Origin: Meconema thalassinum
Taxonomy: Eukaryota > Arthropoda > Insecta > Orthoptera > Tettigoniidae
DNA: 64,000 nucleotides
Direction of reading: 5' to 3'
Assembly (NCBI GenBank): GCA_946902985.2
Contig: CAMPQE020000052.1
Span: 248,001-312,000, forward strand
Notes under the pieces: model-generated
Seen by the model: only the letters and a program-made list of their open reading frames with translations
The model's database searches: none
Told to the model about the DNA's origin: nothing
Translations under genes and position numbers: made by a program
In this document: piece by piece, positions 1 to 11,509 of the stretch
How positions within the stretch are numbered: the stretch's first letter is position 1
Layout of the letters: each line of letters starts with the position of its first letter

Positions 1-169
1 CGAACATTTAACGACCTATCGCCTTTAAGTCCGACGTTCGCAGCCTGCTCTGACTATCTCTTGCGAATTTTCACTTTAACTTGTATACAGTCGGCCTAAA
101 TCCTATAATTAGGATTTTCCTAATATTTCACTACGGCGATACTTTACAATTTCGTCTTGACTGCTCCTT

Positions 170-480
170 ATGGAGGCAAGCAAGTCGTTACTACTGTGAG
201 GCCTGTGGCTATTAGATCTTACTTCGGTGATGTAAAACAGCGTTTCTCCCCTCAAGGAGTACTGGTAGCTGTTATCGATGTAACGCAGAGTTACGTCCCC
301 TCACGGACTGTCGGAATGATTACTTCTACGTCGTGGAGCAGCACTTCCCCTCACGGAATGCTCGTTGTAACTGCTTGCGATGTGACACAGTGACGTGCCC
401 TCTGGCTGTCTGAATACTGCATGCGATGTGACGTGATACAGCGTTACGTCCCCTCACGGGCTCTCAGAATAACTGCATGA
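170..480. repeat. Degenerate tandem repeat, period about 50 bp
   Basis: About five diverged units share a core of the type GATGTRACRCAG followed by a TCCCCTCACGG-like segment. The cores start near 228, 278, 328, 379 and 425. Divergence between units is high, so this is an old array. A 78-codon open frame across it (157-393) is best explained by the repeat and not by a gene. Confidence 0.6.
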
Positions 481-2019
481 TTGGCTTGGAAACGCCCGAA
501 GCTTTATACTGTTTTACTACAAAAAAATAAGACTCTAGCCTTTCCTGTGGTCAACTTCTGAAATAATGGTGCCACAAATATAAAAATTATACCTTCCGAA
601 AGCTCGTCTTCTCAATGTCAAATGATCTTATTGCACCTAAGAATCGATCGTGCAATTTGGAGATATTAATTAATTTCTCGTCCTCAATTGTGTGGGTGTT
701 GCATTCTTTTTGTTCTCTCCCCTCCACAGAGGCTTAGGTAATTCACCGATGACGTCGTCTTACGTCGGCAGTTTATTTCTGCACAATTATTACATGGTTT
801 CTCTATAGTGAAAAATCTCTCATTCAAATTGATTCACTGTACTGTGCTTGTTTACTCATTATTATGCTCGTAAACGTGTTAATTTTAATTATTCCTCTTC
901 TGGTGCGTATGCGACGTTGTCAATTTCCAGCCACGTCAGCTTGAATTCCGATTCAGGCTTCTCTTTCTATCACGGTGGAAACTTCCACTCAGTTATTAAT
1001 ACTCGTGACCAGCCCTCTCTGAAATGTTGAGTGGGGTGATCTCATCTAAGGAGCATCTGTCCCTAGTCGCTTGCACAATGTTAAGCTATATTCCTGGCCT
1101 AAAATCTCTCTCCGTTCCTTTAAGAAACTATACTTTTCTTTCATTTCTTCCTTAAGGACATTGGTTCGACCGTCATGGACCCTATGGCCCATGGGTTCAG
1201 TACATAAAATAAATAAAAATAAATACATAACATATTATATAGCCACTCATGAAAAAAATACCACGCTGATATTTAGTTATATGGTGACTTGAATTGAAAA
1301 TATTATGTAACCAACACATGCGATGTTAAACTTTACAATGAGAGTTTCAGAGGTGCGTTATGCAATACAGATTTTTAAGAAATAATCTATTTTAATTCAT
1401 ACATAATTACTGCAATATAATTTGACCTTCCCAAGCTGAGGGAATGATGACTGGGATAGATGTAACAGGGTTATCCCAGTGTTTAGCTGTAGTGCATAAA
1501 GCCACTGAATGGCTAACAAAGTGGCTGATTATGCAAACAAACTTTGATGTTGAGGGAATCGACAAAAATATAAACTTATTGAAGTTGTCAAATTAGATAA
1601 GTTCCATTTTCATATGTATGAAAAGTTCAAATTATTCATGATTGCTTTTAGCCTACTAACAAATTTCTTTAAAAACGAATGTAAACTTATGAGATCCACG
1701 TGGGCGACATGACAAATGACAAAACCAAATTCAAGCAACTTTGGTACAGAGGTAGTGCTAGTAAAGGACTCCTCATTGTCATGTTTTATATCGCCGCCAT
1801 ATTAACAAAAAGGCGGCCACCCGATTATTTAATTTTTAAATCAAATTACGACTAAACTAATCATCGGATCTCTACCAAATCTTGGAGGGACAAACTTTCA
1901 CTTGTGAAACCTATGGAGTCCTAACTGCAAGATCATTAGCCAAATAATTTCAAGATGATAGCTGGGAATCCATAACATATGATATGATCCAATGAAACAA
2001 TGAGTGTGATGAACTAATC
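481..2019. other. Gene-free AT-rich stretch
   Basis: I see only short, overlapping open frames on both strands, with no recognisable domain. No tandem structure is obvious. The last 300 bases may include badly decayed LINE sequence leading into the RT fragment that follows, but I could not follow a frame through it. Confidence 0.5.
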
Positions 2020-2825
2020 TTTAAAAGACAACGAGCTTGGAACATCTGGAATGCTAATAAAAATGAGAATATCAGTAACAGCTTTATAGAAGCCCAAAAA
2101 CATACATCTAAGGGACTCTAAAGGATAAAAGTGCAACATATGAAAGACCAATTAACATTAATAGAATCGGACTTCAGACAGCACAATACAAAGGACTTCT
2201 ACAAAACTTTCAGAAGTAGTTTAAGGAAGTATACTCCACCAAGCTTACTTTTCACAGATTCAATGACACAGAAAACTGCATATAATAACGCTGAAAATTG
2301 CAGAATACTTGCGGAATATTTTGAAGAACTCCTCAACTGCGATCCAACAAAGGAGACATTTAATTTTGATAATATACTCCCCATTCCTCCTGACTCTAAA
2401 CCACCAACAACAAATGAAATTAAAGAAATTATAAACGAATTTAAAAATAACAAAGCATCTGGAGAAGATAGTATAGTTGCTGAATTATGGAAATACTCGA
2501 GTGACAACATGATCCTATAAAACACACATCTGCCTTGATACTTCCACTACATAAGAAAGGGAAGAAAACAGATCCTAACTATTACAGGGGAATCTCCCTC
2601 CTGCTAGTAACCTATAAGATCTTATCCAAAGCACTTTTAAAAAGAGCAGAAAAAATACTCGACCCAGAGAATATCAGGCAGGATTTAGGAAGGGACAATC
2701 GTGTATGGAGCAGATACTAAATTTAAAGAACATATTAGACATGAGGAAAATCAGGAACTTGAAATATGTAGTTACTTCTGTGGATTAAATAAAAGACTAT
2801 GACTCCATTGACAGAAAGCACTTAA
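2020..2825 (+). pseudogene. LINE reverse-transcriptase fragment (decayed)
   Basis: A non-LTR retrotransposon RT domain can be followed across at least two frames. The frame at 2131-2520 gives the pre-RT and RT entry (NNKASGEDSIVAELWKYS matches the K-A-x-G-x-D-x-I-x-x-E motif). The frame at 2535-2720 continues with LPLHKKGKKTDPNYYRGISL, the conserved P-x-x-K-K-G-x-x-x-x-x-x-N-Y-R-x-I-S-L block. After 2700 the frame shifts again, and the D-F-K-K-A-Y-D-S-I motif A region is still readable near 2780-2815 but carries a stop. Similarity then ends abruptly. It lacks the endonuclease and C-terminal parts and cannot be functional. The C-terminal pieces at 4502-4615 and 12346-13010 probably belong to the same or a related family, which is inference. 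Confidence 0.85.
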
Positions 2826-4224
2826 GATGTGTGTTGGTATTTCCACCCTTATTATTCCCGTTCCCACAGTGTTGGGAAGGAGATTGAGACAGTCGCTAGA
2901 TGGGAACGGTTCTTTCTTACAGCCGGAGTTTATGAGAACAAAATTCTTGTATAGATGTGACGCTCCTAGCAAACGTTAATATGTATCTGTTTGTTGGGGT
3001 TTCCTGTTTGATGTTCTTTGCTGTCAGTAATTCAACATGTGTGATATTTCTCAATATGTACGTTGCTGTTTTAGATTAAACCCACCTTGTTACCACTATG
3101 TAGTGTTCAATCGGAATGGAATAAGGTGAGGAGTTGGTAGGAAGTGTCTACGGCCTATTGAGACGTATAATCCCGCATTTGCCTGGAATAACAAATGACT
3201 AAATATATTAAACCGTTTCTTAGCTGGCGGTCGGTTTCAAACCCAGTTTTCTTCAGAGCGGGGAAGTACCCTGTCCACATGGCCTGGATCTCGAAGTTTT
3301 GTGATATTTTAAATAAGCTCAGCTCCTTTCCTCAAGCCATATTTTATCATGCCGACTACATTTATGATAGGTTTTGAAATAGGCAATGAGTTGGAGCGAA
3401 GCTATTGAAATGTAAGTCAACGTCACTGCAGCAAGAAGTGTTCCAGGCATTCATTTGTCTGGTGAACTTCCTCAGGAAGATAGAAATACTGGCCCAGGTC
3501 CTTGAATCTTTTCCAGTTTTGCGACGATGAAATCCCGGCACCATAAAATAATGCCCTCCATTTTTGACATAACGTCCAAGAACCAGTCGGTGTCATATCA
3601 TATATCGCAGTTCAAGGTGACTGGAGATGATTGCCTACAAGAAGAACGGTTTCCTAATAAATCCAACCAGGAGGTTTAAACGCCACCTTGGCCAGCCTTA
3701 TGAAGGAAACACACGATGGCTTATCGCATTACATTTTACCTTTCTGGCAGCCCGGACAAACGGAAAGATTATTTCTAGAAAATTAATGCTGTTTCCCAGT
3801 ATTACATTAACTCTAACTAGTGGGCACGTGCGAGCTTTCGCAACGTGAATGTAGGTTTATGGTGTATTAGGGAAGAATGTGGGAGAACGAAGTTTTAAAT
3901 ATTGAATAAATGTATTTATTGTTGTTAAAAGGCGCTCTAGCGGCAGGCTCGTCTAGCAGTACGCCGCGCTCTCGCCAGATGGCTGCCGCCGCTGCGCTGC
4001 CCTGCGCCATAACGGCAGGCTCGCCAGGTTACGGTTCTCCCACTGTAAATGTACATTTTTAAGGTATTTATTTAATTGTGAGACATTTAATGAGGAAGCG
4101 AGTGCGTTTAGGGCACACATGGGTTTATGCGGAACCTGTGGGTACCCCATATGTGTAGGTTGGTGTTAGCAGGACCTTATTTTCGGTACAAAACTGGAAT
4201 GGGACCTTAGAGAATAATATAGGG
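2826..4224. other. Gene-free stretch
   Basis: No gene is recognisable. A short GC-rich patch at about 3930-4040 is rich in CTCGCCAG and CGCCGC words and stands out from the AT-rich surroundings. The open frames here are under 75 codons and overlap on both strands. Confidence 0.45.
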
Positions 4225-4244
4225 AGATTAACCGGGTCAGGGAT

Positions 4245-4500
4245 GGAATGAATGAAGCCCGCATCTAGCAGCGAGGATGTGATCTGTGCCGGCTGCCCAA
4301 GCCTGTCGCACTCCTCAGGGGCTATGATTAAATGAAAGACAGATGAAATGATATTGGAGAGCGCTGGAATGAAAGATTGACAGGGAAAACAGGACTACCC
4401 GGAGGAAAACCTGCCTGCTCCCGCTTTGTTCAGCACAAATCTCACATGGAGTGACCATGATTTGAACCATGGACCCAGCGGTGAGAGGCCGGCGTGCTGC
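4245..4500 (-). mobile_element. tRNA-derived SINE remnant
   Basis: Read on the minus strand, the segment begins with a tRNA-like head (GCCGGCCTCTCACCGCTGGG, then a box B-like GGTTCAAATCA). It continues with a body containing a TCACTCCATGTGAGATTTGTG-type block and a GTTTTCCTCCGGGTAGTCCTG-type block. This layout is common in arthropod SINEs. It abuts a LINE fragment at 4502. I saw no convincing target-site duplication. Confidence 0.6.
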
Positions 4501-4501
4501 T

Positions 4502-4615
4502 TAATCTACAACATAAAACACTGAGAAATCAATTGGAAATTATGGAACGCCAAGTCATGCGAAAAATGTTGGGACCAAGAATTAAAGATGGAATTCACCT
4601 TGTCGAAAGAAACCC
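4502..4615 (+). pseudogene. LINE C-terminal fragment
   Basis: This stretch of about 110 bases is closely similar to 12521-12620. In both, the translation reads L-Q-H-K-T-L-x-N-Q-L-E-I-x-E-R-x-x-M-R and then LGPRIKDGIHL. That is the region after the RT domain of a LINE ORF. Only this small piece is present, and it has no intact frame. Confidence 0.8.
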
Positions 4616-4619
4616 GTAA

Positions 4620-7114
4620 GCCGATTTTTGTTGCTTGTTCTTGGAGTAATACAAGTCCCTTTATTGCAGAGTTCATCACATTTTCTATCACACTTAGAAT
4701 TAATTACTAAACCTATAAAGGAAGGATGGCTTTTTTATGATAGGACTTGTTTAATTCAGAAAGACGTGCAGGAGAATAAGCAAGTAGGCGCAGATGACCT
4801 CGGTGTTCCGCCCCGTTAAGCCTCAATAACTTACTAACTACAACAAGAAATTAATTTCAGTCAGTACAATTTCTACTATATCCTCACTTCAAGTTGAGCT
4901 GTGTTGCAAAGTTACATTATTTGTTATTAATCTTGCAGAAGCGTAAGATAATTTTTCAGAAATTAATGATTCATTTTTTTCGCTAGGTTATAAAAGAAGA
5001 AACCCATGATGACGAGTGGAATGCGATTAGAAATCATCCAAATGAGTAAGTAGACAACAAAATAAGGATAAACTTTGTTTTTTTGTGAATGGAAACTAAA
5101 AATGTTGACTTTGAATAAGTAATCCTCTTTTTATATTTGTCATTGAATATATTTATTTGTGTTATTGGCTGTCATAAGTGGATAATGATATTATGTTCTT
5201 ATTTAACAGCCCAAAAACTGACCAGTCTCATTCAGAGTTTTCACTGTTGAAAGTATTGTACATGGTATCCAGTATGAATGTTTATGAAGAGAAGAATTCT
5301 GCACTTATAAGCTATTTGTGATGGGAATTGTATCTGATGCGTGGAAAACCCTAACACTTATTGTAGTGACCAGAAAATACCTGTGATGTGAGTTTTTAAA
5401 GGCAAAACCACTACTTGGAACTTCCCCTATTGTGTTCCTGTATGTATCGGATTTGTTTTCATTCGCATAGATGTCTTCTGTTGCTGATTAACCCAAATCT
5501 GTGAATGTAAACAGATTCCTTCTCACCCAATGGTTCTACATGTAACAACCACATCAAAGGTCAATCACAAGTAATCTAAGCCACAATATAGTATAATACA
5601 TTATACAGAAAAATATAATCTAGTATATACAGACAATGAATTGAAATACGGTTGGTACAATACAAAAGCACTCATGACAATAAAACCATTACTCTCTTTT
5701 TCAGTACGGAACAGAATCACTGTTGTAATACAATATACTGAACCTTGTGTGGCAGAATCCCCGCCATTCTAAAAGTGGAGTTTCGTTGTTTCCGCACTTT
5801 TACTCCAAGCAATTGCTGGGATGGTACCTAAATTCAGGTCACGACCGCCTCCTACCCAAACCTCTGCCCCAATTACAAATACTCTAGTTTAGCCAACACA
5901 ATGACACAGGTTATGGGATATAAACAAGGGAGTCGATGACCATGATACCGTAAAGCAATTAAATGAATCATCATTAAACAACAAGAATGTACTGTATAGA
6001 CTTATCTACAAATCAAAACCTGGCCATCTCGGTGTGACCAACGCTTTGCACATGCTGTGTCCCAAATTTTCGCTTGCTTACTACTTCATACGAAACATGG
6101 ACAACAAAGAGGGTAAAAACTCTTGGTCTAAATTTCGGCCTGCAATATTTTACCGCATAACTATGGCATCGCTCTATTACAAATGCAATATATTAAATTT
6201 AGGTTTAGTATATTTTTTTTAAATTGTCATCCTAATGAACTGTCGAATGAAAGTTAAGGCTTCATGGTTTGTGAAGTAGTCAGATGATAATATTGACGAA
6301 TGTTGGTGGCTTAATAGAATAGAAAGGAAATCATCTTATCCGTTGCAAGCAAAGTATTGTTATATGATAACATGCACCATGCAGTATTGTCACATGGAGA
6401 TCCTATTCCCTACATAAAATTGTGCTGATATAATGGCACATGTAAGAAAAGAAATTATTATGTGTTTTATCGAGGAGCGTTGGTAAATTTTACACCTGTT
6501 GTACCCTTAAATATCTACATAATTGCTGTCTAAGTTTTTAACTTATAAAGGGGAAGGTTGTTTTACCACCTTTGCGCTATAAAAGGTCTCAAAAGAAATT
6601 CTTTTTCATGTAACAAGGCGAAAAGAACCGGTGAAAAAAAGGTACGCAGCTACGCCTAAAACGTCAAAGATCAAACATTCGGAACCTTTCACTTTACCTA
6701 TGCACAGGTTAGAAGGTCCCCATGATACTTGTGAACATCATTTTGTGCTTAGAATCGGGATTCTGATAAGAAGACGGAACAAAATTTTACTTTTTGAACT
6801 AGAATTGGAGGAAGTCTAAACGAACCCCGTGTAAGTGCGGACGCTTTTATTCGCTCATCACTTGGTGAAATTGGCGCGGGTCTAAAACTTTAGAACGCTA
6901 AAGAACTCTGTGTGTAATTACCATATTTGGTCTACAACCAATGTCACTTGTCGAAGGGATTGATAATCCCTATACATTATTATTGTTAGAGTTTGTGAGT
7001 GTGTGTGTTTGTTTCTTCTTCACAATAAAACGGCTTGACGGAGTCGATTGAAATGTTAAATGGCGATATCTGATGCCCTGGATTAACACATAGGAAACCT
7101 TTCTAATCCCCGCA
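4620..7114. other. Gene-free stretch with one SINE scrap
   Basis: No coding region is supportable, because all open frames are 60-odd codons. At about 5815-5860 a GGGATGGTACCTAAATTCAGG-like segment resembles the body of a common arthropod SINE. The rest is anonymous AT-rich DNA. Confidence 0.45.
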
Positions 7115-7480
7115 TTTAGGCCCTTTGTCACAAAAATTCACCGTTTCACCGATCTAAACCAAAATTTCCCATACATACCCATTGAAACACGACGAGTAAC
7201 ACTTCACTTGAAATTTCGGACAGCCCTGTCCATTGGCCCTTTGGCACAAATGTACACCGTATCACTAATCTGAACCAAATTTTACCGTTTTTAGCCTTTC
7301 CATTCCTGCAGGTAGCACTGCCTACTTGAAAGTTTGGACAGCCCTCTCCATTGCCTACACCGTTTAACTGAGCAGAGAAAAAAGTTACGTACTTATCTTT
7401 AAGGACACTGCGAATTTCACTGTCTGCTAGAAATATAAACATCCCCCGTTTTCCCTAGATGTAGGCCATTTGGACAAAAT
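7115..7480. repeat. Degenerate tandem repeat, period about 116 bp
   Basis: GGCCCTTTGnCACAAA occurs at about 7119 and 7235, and a weaker match (GGCCATTTGGACAAA) lies near 7464. The spacer between them repeats too: an accgtttcaccgatct-like block, a tacttgaaa block and a cggacagccctgtccatt-like block each recur. The units have diverged and the array has about two to three copies. The 98-codon minus-strand frame over it is incidental. Confidence 0.5.
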
Positions 7481-8585
7481 GTAAAAATTTGTCGAAAGCC
7501 AATCTAGGCTCATTTTAAGTTTCGCAATGCATGCTCTATAACACATGACTTAAAATGTGGCTCCGTTCGGTGAAATGGTGTAGCTTTGCATAAATAACAG
7601 ACAAATTGGCCCGGAAACCACGTTTTATAACCCTAGAACCAACCACCCTGTCGGAAGTATTTTGGTTTTGCTGTAGGGGTCCAGAGATGCTGGGAATTGA
7701 GGTGTAACTGTAAGAATACTTAAACGAGTCAATTGACGGCTGGCAATGCGGGCTGATTCACGTCACTCCTACCCGTGTTCTGGTGCAGAATTGCGAAAAT
7801 AGTTACATCTTACGCTGCTTACAAATTGCAGTCACGGGGAGTAATTGGTGCAAAAAGATTTCTTGGGCAACTTTAAACAGTTATCAGGAAAATATTAGGC
7901 CTCATTATAAGTGCGATGGTGTTGGTGCAGTACATTGAGGTTATCAGATAAAATAAGTGTCCGTGCTTTCAAATTTTCTTTGATGTTCTCCGATCATTAT
8001 CCTACGGCGCTATTTAGCGAAACTGGCACTAATTCTCCCTCAGGAGCTCGGGACAGCCGAAGTTTTCTGAAGTGCTCCGATTATTTTCTTACGGCGCTAT
8101 GCGGCAAAATACGACCCTATTGCTGTCTACTTTTGTAACAGCCAATGATAATAGCCAGTGCCTTTTATTTTACTTACTCCTCTTTCTATTTTTTTTTAAA
8201 TTTATAGTGAATTACATGAGTCATTACTTTAGTTGATAAATAGCTGTTTCCCTGTTCATTGTTATCATTATGATTAGGGGACAATGTCTCGGATATTACG
8301 TCCATTATGTTACTCATCACCACCACAAACATATTTTAACGTATTTCTTGGTGTTACTGTGTAAGGTTGATGTGTCAGCTCAGTAGTAGCATTCATTATC
8401 ATCCATAAAACAAATACATAAATCCACCAAGTACTACTGCTAGCAATAATAATAATACGGCCGTCCCGAGGATAGAACCTCTTGGTATCGGTGCCAGCGA
8501 CCGATTGCCCACTTGCAGCATAGAGCTATGATTTAGAGTGTCGGTGTGAAGTGGGATGCCTATGTAGTCCACGCTTTATATCGCC
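7481..8585. other. Gene-free stretch
   Basis: No gene is recognised. Two diverged copies of a CTCCGATnATTnTCnTACGGCGCTAT motif lie at about 7989-8014 and 8074-8099. They look like a small old duplication. Confidence 0.4.
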
Positions 8586-8589
8586 AGGT

Positions 8590-8665
8590 AGTGTGACAGC
8601 CGTGAGGATTAGCTCGTGGCGCACCGAGGTGAGAAGTTAGAATCCCACCTTGGGCAAACATTTTT
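8590..8665 (+). mobile_element. tRNA-like SINE head (tentative)
   Basis: A box A-like GTGAGGATTAGCTCGTGGCG is followed about 30 bases later by a box B-like AGTTAGAATCCCACC, the spacing expected of a tRNA-derived pol III promoter. The cloverleaf is not intact, so this is a SINE head or tRNA-derived scrap and not a tRNA gene. Confidence 0.35.
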
Positions 8666-9552
8666 GCAATTCTTAATGCTGGATCGAAGATTGAAGGTTC
8701 AAAATAGGTATTGGCAACGCGAAAAAACTAAGCAGCCCTTGGAAAAATAAAAATAAAGTTGTAGTGGTCCAAAACCTATCCTGAAGCTGTTGTGGGCTCA
8801 TAAATCTTGACAAAGGTGGTGATGTGTTTCGCAAATTTTAGCGGAGGAATGTGGTTGCAGTCGAGGTGCAGACTCAGGTTATGGACGAAGTCCTAGGTAT
8901 CGACAGCACGAAGCAGCGCAGCTGTAACTGGAGACCAGGCAAAGCCAAGGTACCAACCACAGAACAGAGGTCTTGCACAATTACATGGTTTGTGCCAGCA
9001 AGAAGTCGACTGTGAGTTGGCAGCGCGCAGGTTTGCCCAGTGAGGGCTCTGGGAGTCCAGCAGACCGCCGCCCCTAGCTCCGGACTGAGCGGCTGCTTGT
9101 CGCTCGCAGACTCCGGGGAAATACCAGCAGAGCTTGTACATTATAAGTACAGACGCCAGCAACCTATTAAATCTCCATGTATCACGGCTTACCACACTAT
9201 TGCAGAATAATTTGCCACCAGAGAGACGAAATCCCGCTGTGGTAGCCACTCGTGTCCTCTTGTCTTGCCCATGCAGAAACTAGAACCTCGTATTCTGCAC
9301 TTACCGGAATATTCATGTAAAAGATACCATACTGACTCTGTCATTATTCAATTCGCGTACAATTATGCATACTGAACTGTTATGTCACCCTCGACTGACT
9401 CGCTGATTAATTGCATCCAACGTTGTTGACTGAATGCACCGTTGTACACAAGTCACTGAATTGCGCAGCTTTCCGAATACATCTGGAAGGATAGTGTCGG
9501 TCTCTTAGCTGGAGTCAAAACTATAGACGTCACATGACTTAAACAGCATCTT
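8666..9552. other. Gene-free stretch
   Basis: A 118-codon minus-strand frame at 8893-9249 has no recognisable domain. The stretch 9000-9200 is more GC-rich than its surroundings and contains a TATAAGTACAGACGCC-type segment that could be part of an LTR or a promoter. I found no second copy in the window to support that. Confidence 0.35.
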
Positions 9553-10392
9553 GTGGTAGTTTTTCGAGAGTCCAACGCCATCTCTTGAGCACCTCTACGA
9601 AGATTATCGACATGCGAACCTCCTGTCGCTAGCATCAGCTGCACATGCCGGCAACCCGCAAGCAGGTTGTGAGACAAAAAGAGGGATTGAAGAGTTTAGT
9701 GGACGGAAGTACGAAAAAGTGGTGTATTCTCCACCATGTGAGAGTATCTTACAACAGTAATGTGACAGCTTCCATGTAAGTCTGTCTGTATTAAGTTTAA
9801 CCATAGCATATAGAAGAGAATGTCCGGAGAATCATGAATCTGTCGCATCTTTAGTAGAGTATTTGCTGCGCCTGCCGACAGACTGCGCGCGCTAGACTGT
9901 TGCTGGCTGGAGTTTGAGACACAGAAATGCTGCCGTATTGAGTCCTTATTCCTTGGTATTGAAAAGCGAAAAGTGGTAGTTTTTCGAGAGTCCAACGCCA
10001 TCTCTTGAGCACCTCTACGAAGATTATCGACATGCGAACCTCCTGTCGCTAGCATCAGCTGCACATGCCGGCAACCCGCAAGCAGGTTGTGAGACAAGAA
10101 GAGGGATTGAAGAGTTTAGTGGACGGAAGTACGAAAAAGTGGTGTATTCTCCACCATGTGAGAGTATCTTACAACAGTAATGTGACAGCTTCCATGTAAG
10201 TCTGTCTGTATTAAGTTTAACCATAGCATATAGAAGAGAATGTCCGGAGAATCATGAATCTGTCGCATCTTTAGTAGAGTATTTGCTGCGCCTGCCGACA
10301 GACTGCGCGCGCTAGACTGTTGCTGGCTGGAGTTTGAGACACAGAAATGCTGCCGTATTGAGTCCTTATTCCTTGGTATTGAAAAGCGAATG
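9553..10392. repeat. Near-identical 420-bp tandem duplication
   Basis: Unit 1 (9553-9972) and unit 2 (9973-10392) are head to tail with a period of exactly 420. I see one clear difference, A versus G, at the GAGACAaAAGAGGG position (about 9677 versus 10097). The near-identity means either a very recent duplication or an assembly artefact. The minus-strand frames of 108 and 133 codons are repeated copies of the same non-coding reading and match no family I know. Confidence 0.9.
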
Positions 10393-11500
10393 CGATCAAG
10401 AAGCGACAGTGAAATAATACGTGTATGTTGCATGGAACACAAACTGAATCTTAATGGAAAACTAGATTTTCATTTATTGAAATGCCGCTTTTCCTTTCAC
10501 ACGAAAGGCATTAGGAAAGAGTAGTCTTCCGCTAAGTTTGCGAAATCGTCGTGTAAGCTGTCCAATGTTTCGGACAACTTACAGCTATAAGTTACTTGAG
10601 TGAGTTTACATTATATTATATTTACATTATTTGTTCAGCTTATGATTTCTGCACATTCAGTTACATTATGATTCCCGTCACAAGGTTATATTTCCTTATT
10701 ATATGAAACTATGACGTAAACTGATGTTTTGTAATTAACTCAACGGAAATCATTGTTTTATATACTCAGTGCGGATAATTTTATATTAGGGTCATATTGT
10801 CCTATACTACGTAGTAGAAGCTGACAACTGAAAAGTAACATTCAACTGCTGGTATTGATACCGTCCACACTCAGCGCCAGCAGACGATAGAGCCTCCTAG
10901 CGGCTGGACCATAAAAACTCCACTAGTCACGGTCTCATTCACTTCTATACCATATGTTTTAAGTAACGTTGGTGGTAAGGTATGATTGTGTGCTAATAGT
11001 AGAAATTTGACATGATACGTAATTGGTTCATTTTTAATGCTTTATTATGAAGGGGAGCAACAGTACAGATTTAGCCTTGCTTAACTATTCCCTCATATTG
11101 TGAAGACATTTTAACAGTAGTCAGACAATATCTAATCTACGCACTGCTGCAAGACTGCAAGCAACGGGAATCGATAGCCGTAACGTTCTTGCCGACGAGA
11201 CCGGGTGGAATAAGAAGCTTTTAAATTGACTTCGTTATGATCAAGCTGATTTTCCAAACCCTGGCTCTTGATTGCAGTACACATTTTCGGGCCAACATTA
11301 ACTCTGACAACAATCCGGTTGTTATGATTCATATGGTACAAGGAGGAACTACTATGCAAATCTATGTGAATTTTCAACAAGCATTTCCGTGAAGAACAGA
11401 TGCCTATTTTCATATATCCTACGTATGTTAATTGCCTCTATCAACACACAAATTTTCAATTTGATTTCTGTAATAGATTCATAGATATTGAGAACTGTCT
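10393..11500. other. Gene-free stretch
   Basis: No coding or RNA feature is recognised. A short GC-richer patch at 10855-10915 (CAGCGCCAGCAGACGATAG) resembles fragments of dispersed repeats but could not be assigned. Confidence 0.4.
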
Positions 11501-11509
11501 AATATTACG

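Noticed and set aside
8893..9249. 118-codon minus frame as a gene or part of an LTR
   Set aside because: It has no domain and no second copy in the window, and the GC-rich composition alone can keep such a frame open.
9696..10097. 133-codon minus frame and its neighbours as genes
   Set aside because: They arise from reading through the 420-bp tandem duplication. The frames repeat with the DNA and match no protein family I know.
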